This document shows positions 7,245-16,363 of a stretch of 64,000 bases of DNA, piece after piece. A program made the translations under genes and the position numbers. Below the pieces are notes generated by a model. The model was not told the origin of the DNA and searched no databases. It saw nothing but the letters and a program-made list of their open reading frames with translations. The stretch's first letter is position 1. The number at the start of each line of letters is the position of its first letter. Source of the DNA: Chitinispirillales bacterium ANBcel5 (GTDB lineage: Bacteria > Fibrobacterota > Chitinivibrionia > Chitinivibrionales > Chitinispirillaceae); contig JARUKZ010000009.1 in assembly GCA_029688955.1 (NCBI GenBank), positions 62,001 through 126,000 of the forward strand, read 5' to 3'.

Positions 7245-8600
7245 TTATCCTTTGAATTTTTCAATCAGCATTCCACAGAGATTACCACCAAACGCAAACG
7301 ATAAATTGATACATTTATCAATTTCAGAGGGCTGTGTATTTTTTACCATCGATACATCTCTGATAGGGGTAGTAAGTCCCGGGCTTCCGTGTAACATTTG
7401 GTCCCTTATACTTAAAGCACATACCGCAGCTTCAATTGCTCCGCTTGCACCCAGTGTGTGGCCGGTTAAACCTTTTGTACTGTTAAGGAGCACAGTGTTA
7501 CCAAATATCTCTTGAATCTTTGCAGACTCTACTTCATCGTTAATCACTGTCCCTGTACCGTGAGTATTTATATAATCGATATCTTGCGGTCTGGTATTTT
7601 TCAGAAGGTTTTTGAGGATAGTTTCGATGGTTTTGCCGCCCGGGTCCATAGACATCATGTTGTATGCTTCAAATGATTCACTGAAGTCTTTAATCTCTGC
7701 GATAATTGGTGCATTCCTTTTGAGGGCGTGTTCAAGTTCCTCAAGCACAAGCAGGCCTGCTCCTCCTTCACTGAAAAGAAATCCAGAGCGGTTCTTATCA
7801 AACGGTGATACATATTCTGAAGGCTTTGATGCTCTACTCAAAGTACCGGTAGAATCGAAAGCTTTAAATACGCCTCCGTAATCATCTGCAAGATAATCAC
7901 ATCCTCCTGAGAGAGCAAGGTCGATTGTGCCGGATTGTATACTCTCAAAGGCCATCCCTATAGCAGTTGCTCCTGAAGAGCAGGCGGTGCAGATTGATTT
8001 ATTAGGCCCACGTATTGAGTATCGTATCCCCAGTATGTTTGCTACGGCATTGGGCATCATCATGGAAGCAGTATAAGGGTTGAGGCGTGGCGAAGAATCC
8101 ATAAACCGTAGTGTGTTCACTAATGCTTTACGCACATCATTTGACTGTACCTCTTCGGCAATTTTACGTACTCTTTCTCTGCTTTTATAAAGAACATGGC
8201 TGGAATGTGCTTCGATAAGAGAAGTGATTCCCCCGGCACCCGTTCCGGCAAAAACGCCACACTTTTGGCTATCAACTTCCTCTAGTTTGGAAATTTTATA
8301 TTTTTCATCAATTAAAGTAGGCTTTAAACCTGCTGATTGAAATGCTTCATTTGCAGCTATCAGTGCAAGAATACTGTTTTTATCCAGCTGGAGTAAATCT
8401 GTTTTGCTTATTCCCAGACTGGTGAAATCAAATTGGGGTAGTGGAGCCCAAATGTTTGAAGTATAATCACCAAATTCTTTCCAGTAGGAAGGTATTTTCT
8501 CTGCTGCGCAATGTTGTTCAAGACAATTGCTCCAGAATTGTTCAGATCCAATACCGTTTGGAGCGATTATTCCCAGACCAGTAATAACGACTCTTTTCAT
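7245..8600 (-). CDS. Beta-ketoacyl-ACP synthase II-like (FabF/KAS II type)
   Basis: Thiolase-fold condensing enzyme with Cys207 in TACSSGA, His347 in NTHGTGT and the Lys376-His381 pair in STKGLTGHTLG, all in place. Family members extend acyl-ACP by decarboxylative Claisen condensation with malonyl-ACP. At 451 residues it is about 40 longer than housekeeping FabF; the extra lies mostly between residues 95 and 180. Its ATG overlaps the ACP stop (ATGA), so the two are coupled. The neighbourhood suggests a dedicated ketosynthase supplying the type III PKS rather than bulk fatty-acid synthesis. Confidence 0.9.
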   Translation of the reverse strand: MKRVVITGLGIIAPNGIGSEQFWSNCLEQHCAAEKIPSYWKEFGDYTSNIWAPLPQFDFTSLGISKTDLLQLDKNSILALIAANEAFQSAGLKPTLIDEKYKISKLEEVDSQKCGVFAGTGAGGITSLIEAHSSHVLYKSRERVRKIAEEVQSNDVRKALVNTLRFMDSSPRLNPYTASMMMPNAVANILGIRYSIRGPNKSICTACSSGATAIGMAFESIQSGTIDLALSGGCDYLADDYGGVFKAFDSTGTLSRASKPSEYVSPFDKNRSGFLFSEGGAGLLVLEELEHALKRNAPIIAEIKDFSESFEAYNMMSMDPGGKTIETILKNLLKNTRPQDIDYINTHGTGTVINDEVESAKIQEIFGNTVLLNSTKGLTGHTLGASGAIEAAVCALSIRDQMLHGSPGLTTPIRDVSMVKNTQPSEIDKCINLSFAFGGNLCGMLIEKFKG

Positions 8601-8854
8601 AAGATTTTTTGCTCCGATTTTTCTGTTTTCAGGACATAATTCAAAACATCATCCACTGTAATGAAGTTCTTTGCCGCACTGTCCGGTATTGTTCCAAACT
8701 GGTCTTCAAGTGCCAATAAAAGGGATATTATATCCAATGAATCAGCTCCAAGGTCCTCAATGAATTTACTGTCACCCTTTATATTCTCTTCCTTTACCCG
8801 AAGCACCTCAGTTATTACTTCTTTTATTTTTGCTGATAGTTCATCTCTTTTCAT
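8597..8854 (-). CDS. Acyl carrier protein
   Basis: An 85-residue four-helix ACP with the phosphopantetheine site GADSLDIISL (Ser39). A strong AGGAGA lies seven bases before the ATG. It carries acyl or polyketide intermediates as thioesters for the adjacent ketosynthase, with which it overlaps by four bases. It is divergent from a typical housekeeping AcpP (a basic C-terminal tail EKSEQKIL), in keeping with a pathway-specific carrier. Confidence 0.9.
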   Translation of the reverse strand: MKRDELSAKIKEVITEVLRVKEENIKGDSKFIEDLGADSLDIISLLLALEDQFGTIPDSAAKNFITVDDVLNYVLKTEKSEQKIL

Positions 8855-8889
8855 TTACATCTTCTCCTGAGCATTTTAGGATTAAAGGG

Positions 8890-10107
8890 TCATAACCACT
8901 GTTCTGTACTGTATAGAGAATCTCTTAATGACGCATAATAGGAAAGTGCTCTGAGTTTAAGATCGTTATTAAATGAGACTGTATTAGCTGCAGTTGTTTC
9001 ACAGAATGAACATTTTTTACAATCTGTAGACGAGCATCCTTTTTGCTTTAATTGCTCCAAGTATCCATCAAGATTTCTGTTGTTGATATAAATTGGGGCA
9101 TGAATTTTATCGAACTGATGAGGGATAACACTTTCTGCATAGCGCTTGAAGGCCATAATTGTTGAAAATTTAACTCTTCTGGGTAACATAAAAATGCGCA
9201 AAGTTTTGAGTCTATCGGCAAGGTTAACCCCCTGTTGCTTTTTTATCAGTGCAACAGGTGCGATAAGCTCGAAGAGGTTACCTTCAAAGTAGCGGTTATT
9301 ATACGCTTTGACTCTGGAAAGTATCAGTTCAGCCGGAGAACTTCTTTCCACTATTTTAAATGAGTTGTAGCCCAGTGATTCGTAAATGGTAATATCTTCA
9401 GGGCGAATCCAAACAGAGCGTATCAGATGAATGGGATTTTTTAACCTGTCAGATGAACAGGAGAGAAAGCAGTGATCAAGACAGAACCCGCCAAGAGAAT
9501 CGTTGGTCCGTGAACTTTTGGTCAGAATGTGCATATGAGTAAGCTCTCTTGCGCATGAGGGCACACAGCACGCATTTACGATAAGTTGAAGTTCGCAGGT
9601 AGTTGCATCGCGAATCGAGATCAGTCGGTCAAAATCACGGTTACAGGATATAGCACTGACACATATACAATCAGCACCCATTTCTTGCCATTGTTTAGCT
9701 GAAGCAGCAGTATCTACTTTGGCAAAAACACCCACTTTTGTTCTGAAATGAGGATGAAATTTTTTGATGGTTTCCAGTAAATAGGGAACCGAAACTGTAA
9801 CAGTATCTACATTGCACTCTGTTAAAAAATCGAGGAATCGGTGAATTTTCTTTTGCCCCTGTCTTGTCTGCTCCAAACCATCAAGAGTCGCTGCATTAAG
9901 GAGGTAATTAAACCTAAGTTTTAGCTTTTTTGCTTCTTCTATACTTTTTATTAATGTTTTTTTGTTTACTTTTTTTAATGTGTACCCAGAGCGTCCTCCA
10001 CCAATGAGGTCGGTATCGAGTTTTGCATACACTTCTTTTACGCTTGGATAAGCTGCAAGTTTTTTGAGAAGGTTTGGTTGGAACGAATAAGCTACGCTAA
10101 GATCCAT
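8890..10107 (-). CDS. Peptidase U32/UbiU-like Cys-rich protein
   Basis: The N-terminal half follows the U32 TIM-barrel-like pattern: RFNYLLNAATL, then DTVTVSVPYLLETI, and GADCICVSAIS. Cys cluster one has VNACCVPSC (Cys180, 181, 185) and GFCLDHCFLSC (209, 213, 217), the region that holds a [4Fe-4S] cluster in UbiU/UbiV/TrhP-type members. A second set, Cys358-x4-Cys363-x2-Cys366-x2-Cys369, lies near the C-terminus. Known members hydroxylate quinone precursors or RNA bases without O2. It is the first gene of the PKS operon, 35 bases ahead of the ACP. An oxygen-independent hydroxylation of the product is a reasonable but untested guess. Confidence 0.65.
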   Translation of the reverse strand: MDLSVAYSFQPNLLKKLAAYPSVKEVYAKLDTDLIGGGRSGYTLKKVNKKTLIKSIEEAKKLKLRFNYLLNAATLDGLEQTRQGQKKIHRFLDFLTECNVDTVTVSVPYLLETIKKFHPHFRTKVGVFAKVDTAASAKQWQEMGADCICVSAISCNRDFDRLISIRDATTCELQLIVNACCVPSCARELTHMHILTKSSRTNDSLGGFCLDHCFLSCSSDRLKNPIHLIRSVWIRPEDITIYESLGYNSFKIVERSSPAELILSRVKAYNNRYFEGNLFELIAPVALIKKQQGVNLADRLKTLRIFMLPRRVKFSTIMAFKRYAESVIPHQFDKIHAPIYINNRNLDGYLEQLKQKGCSSTDCKKCSFCETTAANTVSFNNDLKLRALSYYASLRDSLYSTEQWL

Positions 10108-10119
10108 TTCTGATTCCCA

Positions 10120-10125
10120 ATTATA
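10120..10125 (-). promoter_or_regulatory. Possible -10 box of the PKS operon
   Basis: On the minus strand TATAAT reads at 10125-10120, about 13 bases upstream of the ATG at 10107. I see no good -35 at 16-18 bases. The leader would be very short, so this is a weak call. Confidence 0.25.
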
Positions 10126-10304
10126 TAAGTTATTGTTCAGGGAAAGAGATTGTTAGCTAAAACAGGGTTACAACGCACACGCTTCATATTGGAATGATTT
10201 TTTGTGCAATAAGTATGCCGGTTTATAACGGTGGGAGAAGTATTTGGAACAAAAAATGCTTATATAACCACATTTGGTGATCATAAAACATGATTGGAGT
10301 CCCT

Positions 10305-10823
10305 ATGAAAAAAACCTTAATTACCACAGTGTACATCATTGTATTTTGGTTTTTGTTGCCGTTTTTTATACTTTTTTCTTCCAATAAGCTTGATAAAAGG
10401 GGGTTAAGTATAAGAAGGTCTAATACTAAAGCAATTACAGGAGGATTGATATTTCTACTTTCAGCTTCTATGCTTTGGCTTTCAATAACTGAGTTTTCTA
10501 AGGGAGCAAAAAAATTACCGATTTCAGCCCTTCCGCCTTACGATAAATTGGTTACACGGGGTGTTTATAATGTATGGAGACATCCTATCTATTTATTCTA
10601 TACATTATGTTTTGTTGGAATCGGGGTGTTAGTAGGATCAGGCGGCTTATTATTTGTTGTACTTCCGGTTTTTATGTTTTTTGAGCTTATACATGCGTTT
10701 GTGGAAGAAAGATTTTTAACAAAAAAACATGGGGATGCCTATGATGAGTATCGAAAAAGGAGTTCATTGATAATTCCTAAAAAAAATAGTGTAAAATCTT
10801 TGCTACAAAATTTCGTCTCGTAA
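10305..10823 (+). CDS. Isoprenylcysteine/phospholipid methyltransferase-like membrane protein (ICMT/PEMT family)
   Basis: The ATG at 10305, seven bases after GGAG, is preferred over the in-frame ATG at 10290. Three to four membrane helices are seen (residues 4-22, about 37-57, about 90-125). The family motif follows: RGVYNVWRHPIY, then FVEERFLTKKHGDAYDEYRKR, with the RHP and E-E-x-x-L...Y-x-x-Y elements that bind SAM and substrate. BpsB and SrsB, which O-methylate type III PKS products, belong to this family and sit beside their PKS genes. This gene is divergent from the PKS operon and separated from it by about 200 bases, so a tailoring role is inferred. Confidence 0.8.
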   Translation: MKKTLITTVYIIVFWFLLPFFILFSSNKLDKRGLSIRRSNTKAITGGLIFLLSASMLWLSITEFSKGAKKLPISALPPYDKLVTRGVYNVWRHPIYLFYTLCFVGIGVLVGSGGLLFVVLPVFMFFELIHAFVEERFLTKKHGDAYDEYRKRSSLIIPKKNSVKSLLQNFVS

Positions 10824-10843
10824 CAAAGATCAAAAATCAGTGT

Positions 10844-11623
10844 TCATTTTGTGTACTTTTTACTTTCCTGCCAATAATTTTCCATCTCCTGGAGTGATGC
10901 TGTATTGATATCTTTATTAAGCTCTTTGAATTTGTCTTCTATATAGCGAAATCTATTTGCAAATTTATAAGTTGTTGCCCTAAGCGCATCTTCTGCGCAA
11001 ATTTTATAATGCCGGGCTACATTCACAAGGGCAAATAAAATATCTCCAAGTTCCTCTGACGCATGGTCTCTGTCACATTCGAGTATTGCTTCCCTAAACT
11101 CAGAAAATTCTTCTTCCACCTTATCTAAGACAGGTTTAACCTCTTTCCAATCAAAACCAGCTTTAGCAACCCGACGCTGCATTTTTTCGGCTCTAAACAG
11201 GGCTGGTAATGCAGCAGCAATATCATCAACGTAGTATTTACGATGCTCTTTTCCTGCTTCATTTTTCTTTATCTGCTCCCAATTGCGTATCACTTCTTCA
11301 GAAGAAGATACCTCCTGGGTGCCAAACACATGGGGATGTCTTCTAACAAGCTTGTCACTAATGTCTTTTGCCACGTCTTCAAAGGTGAATTTGTTTTCTT
11401 CTTTAGCCATTTGGGAATGAAAGACAACCTGAAGCAAAATATCCCCTAATTCCTCTTTGATTTTTTTGGAATCATCCTCCTCAACAGCTTCAAACAATTC
11501 ATAGACTTCATCAAGAAGTCCGGATTGAATACTTTTGTGTGTCTGTTCTTTATCCCAGGGACACCCTTCTGGTGCGCGTAATTGCTCTACTATATCGATT
11601 AATCTTTGAATTTGAGAACTCAT
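10844..11623 (-). CDS. mazG: Nucleoside triphosphate pyrophosphohydrolase MazG
   Basis: Classic two-domain MazG. The N-terminal domain opens with RLIDIVEQLRAPEGCPWDKEQTH and contains EELGDILLQVVFHSQMA; the second domain repeats EELGDILFALVNVARH. The E-x-x-E...E-x-x-D residues in each bind Mg. It hydrolyses NTPs and dNTPs to the monophosphate and PPi, clearing damaged nucleotides and lowering (p)ppGpp signals in other bacteria. The ATG at 11623 follows GGAG by six bases; an upstream TTG at 11635 is less likely. It is downstream of the Sua5/YciO gene on the same strand, 30 bases away. Confidence 0.93.
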   Translation of the reverse strand: MSSQIQRLIDIVEQLRAPEGCPWDKEQTHKSIQSGLLDEVYELFEAVEEDDSKKIKEELGDILLQVVFHSQMAKEENKFTFEDVAKDISDKLVRRHPHVFGTQEVSSSEEVIRNWEQIKKNEAGKEHRKYYVDDIAAALPALFRAEKMQRRVAKAGFDWKEVKPVLDKVEEEFSEFREAILECDRDHASEELGDILFALVNVARHYKICAEDALRATTYKFANRFRYIEDKFKELNKDINTASLQEMENYWQESKKYTK

Positions 11624-11653
11624 GATCTGCTCCAAGTAACGTTTAAGTACTAA

Positions 11654-12262
11654 TTAATCCAGCCATTCGCCTTTGCCTTCTCTTACAACCACAGGATCTT
11701 CTCCCGTCAGATCGACAATAGTGGAGTTTCTGGGGTCATTAAGAGGGCCTGTATCAAGCATCACATCAACCTCATGGGAGATGATTTTTTGTATTTCATC
11801 CGGAATTGCTCTTAAGGATCCAGGCACATTGATTGATGTATTGGCAAGGGGTTCGCCTAACGTATTTACAAGATCCATTGTGGTTTTACAATCAGGTATT
11901 CTGATACCAACAGTATTTCGTTTGGGAATAATTTTTTTGGGTACTAAATTGGTTGCATTTAGAATAAAAGTATAGGGCCCGGGCAGGTATCGTTTCAACA
12001 ATCGATAATGAGCATTACTGAGGCGTACATAATCACTTATTTGAGAAAAATCACCGCAAATGAATGAAAAAAGACGTTTTTTGTCTTTTTGAATCAATTG
12101 AACTAATTTATTTATAGCTTTAGGGTTGGTTATCGCTGCTCCCATCCCATAAACCGTATCGGTGGGGTAGACGGCAACACCGTTTTGATCTCTGAGGATT
12201 TTTACCGCTGATTCAATGAATCTTCTTTGGGGATTTTTAGAATGTACATTGTAAATAACCAT
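11654..12262 (-). CDS. Sua5/YciO/YrdC family protein
   Basis: 202 residues with the YrdC fold: AVYPTDTVYGMGA at the start of the nucleotide/threonylcarbamoyl pocket, KRLFSFICGDFSQISDY, LPGPYTFILNAT, and NTVGIRIPDC then PLANTSINVPG. TsaC/Sua5 makes threonylcarbamoyl-AMP for tRNA t6A37; YciO is a paralogue of less certain role. The FSFICGDF-like segment and KK(R) spacing look more like YciO than TsaC, so the specific activity is left open. Short SD AAGGG before the ATG. Confidence 0.85.
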   Translation of the reverse strand: MVIYNVHSKNPQRRFIESAVKILRDQNGVAVYPTDTVYGMGAAITNPKAINKLVQLIQKDKKRLFSFICGDFSQISDYVRLSNAHYRLLKRYLPGPYTFILNATNLVPKKIIPKRNTVGIRIPDCKTTMDLVNTLGEPLANTSINVPGSLRAIPDEIQKIISHEVDVMLDTGPLNDPRNSTIVDLTGEDPVVVREGKGEWLD

Positions 12263-12493
12263 CGGAACCCTTATCCTTTTGATGTTACTTAAATTATATT
12301 AACTATGTTTCATTTTAAAATAGAATGAGCCAGAGAATAATTGAAAAGATCAGTGTTAAATATAAATAATGTCCCGTTTTGCTGGATTTTTTTTAATGTA
12401 ATAGTGATAAGGGTTCATTTGATATTAGGGTTGATTTTTTTTAAAAATATTATAGTATTTAATGTCAGATAAAATAAGAATAAGGAGAGCTTG

Positions 12494-12841
12494 ATGCAGA
12501 ACAGAGAATCAATTCCGCTTGAAGTAGAACTGAGCAGCGAAAATGACAGACCAATACTTAAACTGGTTGGAAGCATTATAGATGTTGATGTAAAGAAATT
12601 TCAGAGGAAATTAGACCAACTCTATAAGAAAAAATACAAAGAAATAGTTTTAGATGTAAGTCGCTCTAACTATATCGACAGTCATGGTCTGGGTACGATT
12701 GTATATTATCATACCCTTATGCAGAAAGAGAAGCGTGAACTTACTATTTTGAACACAAATACAGATGAAGCCTCTTACATAAATAAACTTTTTGACTTAA
12801 CAAATCTTAACAGGGTCCTGAAAATAGTAACTCAATTGTAA
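12494..12841 (+). CDS. STAS-domain protein
   Basis: AAGGAG precedes the ATG at 12494 by six bases; an in-frame TTG three bases earlier is not needed. Single STAS domain: strand LKLVGSIIDVDVKKFQ, signature LDVSRSNYIDSHGLGTIV with the phospho-acceptor Ser in DSHG, and a C-terminal FDLTNLNRVLKI helix like RsbV/SpoIIAA. It stands alone, with no kinase or phosphatase gene beside it. It is the second STAS protein of the window and only distantly like the one at 4556. It probably switches an anti-sigma or PP2C-type system encoded elsewhere. Confidence 0.88.
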   Translation: MQNRESIPLEVELSSENDRPILKLVGSIIDVDVKKFQRKLDQLYKKKYKEIVLDVSRSNYIDSHGLGTIVYYHTLMQKEKRELTILNTNTDEASYINKLFDLTNLNRVLKIVTQL

Positions 12842-12859
12842 GAGGCTTCTTAAGCATTG

Positions 12860-14083
12860 TTATGAGAGTGATTGGGCTATTTGAGACATAGCTTTTTCTA
12901 CATTTTCTTTTGAATTAAAAGCACTTAGTCTGATATAGCCTTCACCGCATTTACCAAAACCAGCTCCTGGAGTAGAGACCACGCCGGCTTTATTGAGGAG
13001 TGTGTCAAAAAATTCCCATGAATCTTTTTTACAATTAATCCAGATGTAGGGGGCATTTTGACCACCGGTGCAAGTGTATCCAAGTTTGCTCATCTGATCT
13101 CTTATAATAGTAGCATTATCCATGTATGAACCGATAAGTTCTTTAATCTGCTGACGGCCCTGATCACTGTAAACCGCCTCTGCTGCGCGTTGGACCGGAT
13201 AGGATACACCATTAAATTTGGTGGACTGGCGACGATTCCAGAGTGCATGAAGAGAGTGAGAGTTACCCTCTGAATCATTAATCATACAGGATTTGGGAAC
13301 AACTGTGAAGGCACAGCGTGTTCCAGTGAAACCCGCATTTTTGGAGAAACTTCTAAACTCTACAGCCACCTCTTTTGCCCCTTCTATTTCAAAAATACTG
13401 TGAGGGATATCCGGATCAGATATGAATGACTCATAGGCTGCATCATACAAAATGAGTGCTTTTTCCTGGCGAGCATAATCAACCCATTTTTTCAGTTCTT
13501 CTTTGGTTGCTACTGTACCGGTGGGGTTGTTTGGAAAGCAAAGATAGATCAAATCGACATGTTTTTGTGGTAGAGCCGGAATGAAATTGTTACTTTCAAC
13601 ACAATCAAGATACACAAGACCTTCGTATCGGCCTTCTTTATTTACTCCTGTTCTGCCAGCCATTACATTAGTATCGACATAGACAGGATAAACCGGGTCA
13701 GGAACAGCTACAGTGATATCTTCAGAGAGTATTTCCTGGAAATTTCCGGTATCACACTTTGCACCATCGCTAACAAAGATTTCATCTGGTTCAATATCAG
13801 CATTACGATCCTGGAAGTCATATTTGGCTATTTTTTCTCTTAAAAAACCGTAGCCTTTCTCAGGTCCATAGCCTTTAAAAGAAGAATCAACCCCCATTTC
13901 GTCCACCGCTTTGTGAAATGCTTCTGTGCATGCTTTAGGCAGAGCACGTGTAACATCACCGATTCCCATACGAATCATTGGTTTGTCTGGGTTTGCTTGT
14001 TGGAAACCCGATACTCTTTTTGAAATTTCAGAAAAGAGATATGATGATTTAAGCTTCAGGAAATTCTCATTGACTTTGATCAT
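12860..14083 (-). CDS. dapL: LL-diaminopimelate aminotransferase
   Basis: Fold-type I PLP enzyme of 407 residues. Near the N-terminus are [13 protein letters not shown] and [18 protein letters not shown]; the cofactor region has [15 protein letters not shown], and Lys248 in [15 protein letters not shown], which forms the Schiff base. The [12 protein letters not shown] segment is typical of DapL. It converts tetrahydrodipicolinate directly to LL-DAP for lysine and peptidoglycan, bypassing the succinylase and acetylase routes. DapL occurs in plants, chlamydiae, spirochaetes and several other phyla. Transcribed alone, converging on the STAS gene. Confidence 0.93.
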   Translation of the reverse strand: MIKVNENFLKLKSSYLFSEISKRVSGFQQANPDKPMIRMGIGDVTRALPKACTEAFHKAVDEMGVDSSFKGYGPEKGYGFLREKIAKYDFQDRNADIEPDEIFVSDGAKCDTGNFQEILSEDITVAVPDPVYPVYVDTNVMAGRTGVNKEGRYEGLVYLDCVESNNFIPALPQKHVDLIYLCFPNNPTGTVATKEELKKWVDYARQEKALILYDAAYESFISDPDIPHSIFEIEGAKEVAVEFRSFSKNAGFTGTRCAFTVVPKSCMINDSEGNSHSLHALWNRRQSTKFNGVSYPVQRAAEAVYSDQGRQQIKELIGSYMDNATIIRDQMSKLGYTCTGGQNAPYIWINCKKDSWEFFDTLLNKAGVVSTPGAGFGKCGEGYIRLSAFNSKENVEKAMSQIAQSLS

Positions 14084-14216
14084 GATTCACTCCAGAATAA
14101 GAGATTTTTCAGATATTAAACACAGTCATGATACTAAATGCAGGATTCAATGTCAAGGAAAAAGAAGATTAAATGGGTTGGCTTTCTGCTTTAATTAGGA
14201 TGCATGTTTTTTTGGG

Positions 14217-16106
14217 TTAACCATCTCCGAATACTTTTTGAATCGATTTTGCCAGTTGAGAAGACAGAAAAGGTTTTTGAAGTATGTCCTTGATACCATC
14301 GCAGAGTAACTCTTCTCGCTCATTTTCCAGCCAGTTCCCACTGGAAATAATCACTTTAACAGATTGATTAATGTTTCTCAACCTTCTGTAACACTCTTTG
14401 CCACTAAGTCCCGGCATCATCAGGTCAAGGATTATCAAATCGATCTCGTTTGAGTGTAATTTGTAATAATCAATAGCTTCATATCCATCACAGAAAACAC
14501 ATACAGAATAACCCATCCATGAAAGCATCTCCTTTAATGCGTTGCATATGCTGCTTTCATCATCTATGATCATGATTTTTTGTTTACAACAATGATTAGA
14601 AATTTTCTCATCAGAATGATTCAAACTCGAAGGTAGTTCTGAAACAGCAGGAAGTAAGATCGTAAAAGAAGCACCACAACCTGGTTCACTTTCCACTTCA
14701 ATGTACCCATTATGGCTTTTGACAGTCCCATAAACACTGGAAAGACCAAGACCAGTACCTTTTCCGGATGGTTTTGTAGTAAAGAATGGTTCGAAAATCT
14801 TTGATTGAGTAACCGTATCTATTCCAGCTCCGTTATCTTTAAGAGTAAGTTTTAAATATCTGCCGGGTGTAACAGCATAAACTTTGCTTTTCGATGAATC
14901 TTCATTCATCTGACACACCTCGGTTTTGATTTCAAAATTGCCCCCTTCCGGCATTGCATCAAATGCATTCACAGCAACATTAACTATTGCACTTTGAATC
15001 TGAGCGGGATCACCCTTGATTACTGCTTCGGTGGTATCATAATGGCACCTTATATTTACTTGTTTATTAGTAGTATGTCTAAGTAAGTCTACTGTTTCTT
15101 CTATCATTTCGTGCATATCAATTGCACAGAACTGTAGTTTTCCTCTTCGGGCAAAAGTTAAAAGTTTTCTGGTAAGATCGGCAGCACGGGTTGATGCTGT
15201 TAAAATCATATCTGCATATTTTGAGAGTTTCTCATCGTTGTGGTATTGATGTTTTAATATATCAGCATAGCCGCTTATTGCTCCAAGAATGTTGTTAAAA
15301 TCATGTGAAATACCGCCTGCAAGCTGACCTATAGCTTCCATTTTCTGTGCAGCACGAAATTGTTGTTCTATTTTGTTTTTTTCATTTTCCATTTCTTTGC
15401 GATTTGAAATGTCCCGTACTATGCCAATAAAACGGGTTTCTTCATTGTTGATTTGTTCAATAAGTGATATACTGATTTCTGCTGGAAATGAGATTCCATT
15501 TGCTTTGCATAGGCTGCATTCATGAGCTCGAATACGTTTTTCGTTGCAAGCTTTAACATCATTAACTAAAATGTTGAGTTGCAATGGTTCCATGAACTTA
15601 AAATGTTCATTGGGACCCGAAGATAACTCAAAGCCAAGTAACGATGATGCTGTACTGTTATAGAAAACTATTTTACCGCTTTCATCAAAAAGAATGATGG
15701 CATCAGGGGATGTCTCAATAAGTGTACGGTATAATGATTCCTTTTCTTTAAGCGTGCTTTGTGCTTTTTTACGTTGGTTAATTTCATGAAGGAGTGATTT
15801 GTTTTGATTAAATGACTGAACAATCAAAGTGGCTATACTAGAAAAAGGATTTTGTGTCTTTAGCAATGGACGAATTGGATCTGTAGAATTTGTGTTTAGA
15901 GATTCAGATATAAGGCGAAACGGTGTAGTGAATGAAATATGTAAGAAGATGATAACGAAAGAAAAACTTGAGATTAAAACAATAAGTAATAAAAGGAGGA
16001 ATGTACTTTGAAGAGATAAGGTTTTGATCAAAATTAACACACTACATACTGCTGATAAGACTAAAGCAGAAAAAATGAGTTGTTTATAGTATCTTCTGGT
16101 AATCAT
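14217..16106 (-). CDS. Hybrid sensor histidine kinase (TM-PAS-HisKA-HATPase-REC)
   Basis: Two N-terminal transmembrane helices (about 8-28 and 35-57) with almost no loop between, so ligand sensing is likely through the PAS domain (120-240, SPDAIILFDESGKIVFYN). HisKA carries His268 in LAGGISHDFNNILG, followed by N, G1 (DNGAGID) and G2 (GKGTGLGLSSVYG) boxes. A C-terminal receiver (about 510-629) has DD at 515-516, Asp561 in LIILDLMMPG and QKPF. The domain order is that of blue-light/oxygen PAS hybrid kinases. It is monocistronic, about 130 bases upstream (genomic left) from dapL; no cognate regulator is adjacent. Confidence 0.9.
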   Translation of the reverse strand: MITRRYYKQLIFSALVLSAVCSVLILIKTLSLQSTFLLLLLIVLISSFSFVIIFLHISFTTPFRLISESLNTNSTDPIRPLLKTQNPFSSIATLIVQSFNQNKSLLHEINQRKKAQSTLKEKESLYRTLIETSPDAIILFDESGKIVFYNSTASSLLGFELSSGPNEHFKFMEPLQLNILVNDVKACNEKRIRAHECSLCKANGISFPAEISISLIEQINNEETRFIGIVRDISNRKEMENEKNKIEQQFRAAQKMEAIGQLAGGISHDFNNILGAISGYADILKHQYHNDEKLSKYADMILTASTRAADLTRKLLTFARRGKLQFCAIDMHEMIEETVDLLRHTTNKQVNIRCHYDTTEAVIKGDPAQIQSAIVNVAVNAFDAMPEGGNFEIKTEVCQMNEDSSKSKVYAVTPGRYLKLTLKDNGAGIDTVTQSKIFEPFFTTKPSGKGTGLGLSSVYGTVKSHNGYIEVESEPGCGASFTILLPAVSELPSSLNHSDEKISNHCCKQKIMIIDDESSICNALKEMLSWMGYSVCVFCDGYEAIDYYKLHSNEIDLIILDLMMPGLSGKECYRRLRNINQSVKVIISSGNWLENEREELLCDGIKDILQKPFLSSQLAKSIQKVFGDG

Positions 16107-16179
16107 TTAATAAACTCGTTTAAACTGGGGTTTTGTATAGTAATATACTGATATTACAATAATTAAGCAAAAACGACAA

Positions 16180-16207
16180 GCGTTAAATAATTACAGTTAT
16201 TTAACGC
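16180..16207 (-). terminator. Hairpin after the Bat operon
   Basis: GCGTTAAATAA (16180-16190) pairs perfectly with TTATTTAACGC (16197-16207) around TTACAG. On the minus strand the stem is followed by TTGTCGTTTTTGC. It lies about 160 bases past the last stop of the Bat operon and in front of the hybrid kinase gene, so it probably separates the two units. Confidence 0.55.
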
Positions 16208-16363
16208 CTTTCAATTACAAATCAATGCTACGTTTGTAGTGGTGCTCAAAGGATAGTGCTTGAGTAGTTGGTATTGATAATAGGAATAGTTTAGATAACT
16301 CAGCATTGCAAGTCATTTTTTATTTTGTGTCGTCCAAAAGGAGGTTTTAGCTCTATAATATAA

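Noticed and set aside
12860..14083. Succinyl-DAP or aspartate aminotransferase in place of dapL
   Set aside because: The [19 protein letters not shown] and [12 protein letters not shown] signatures are those of DapL.
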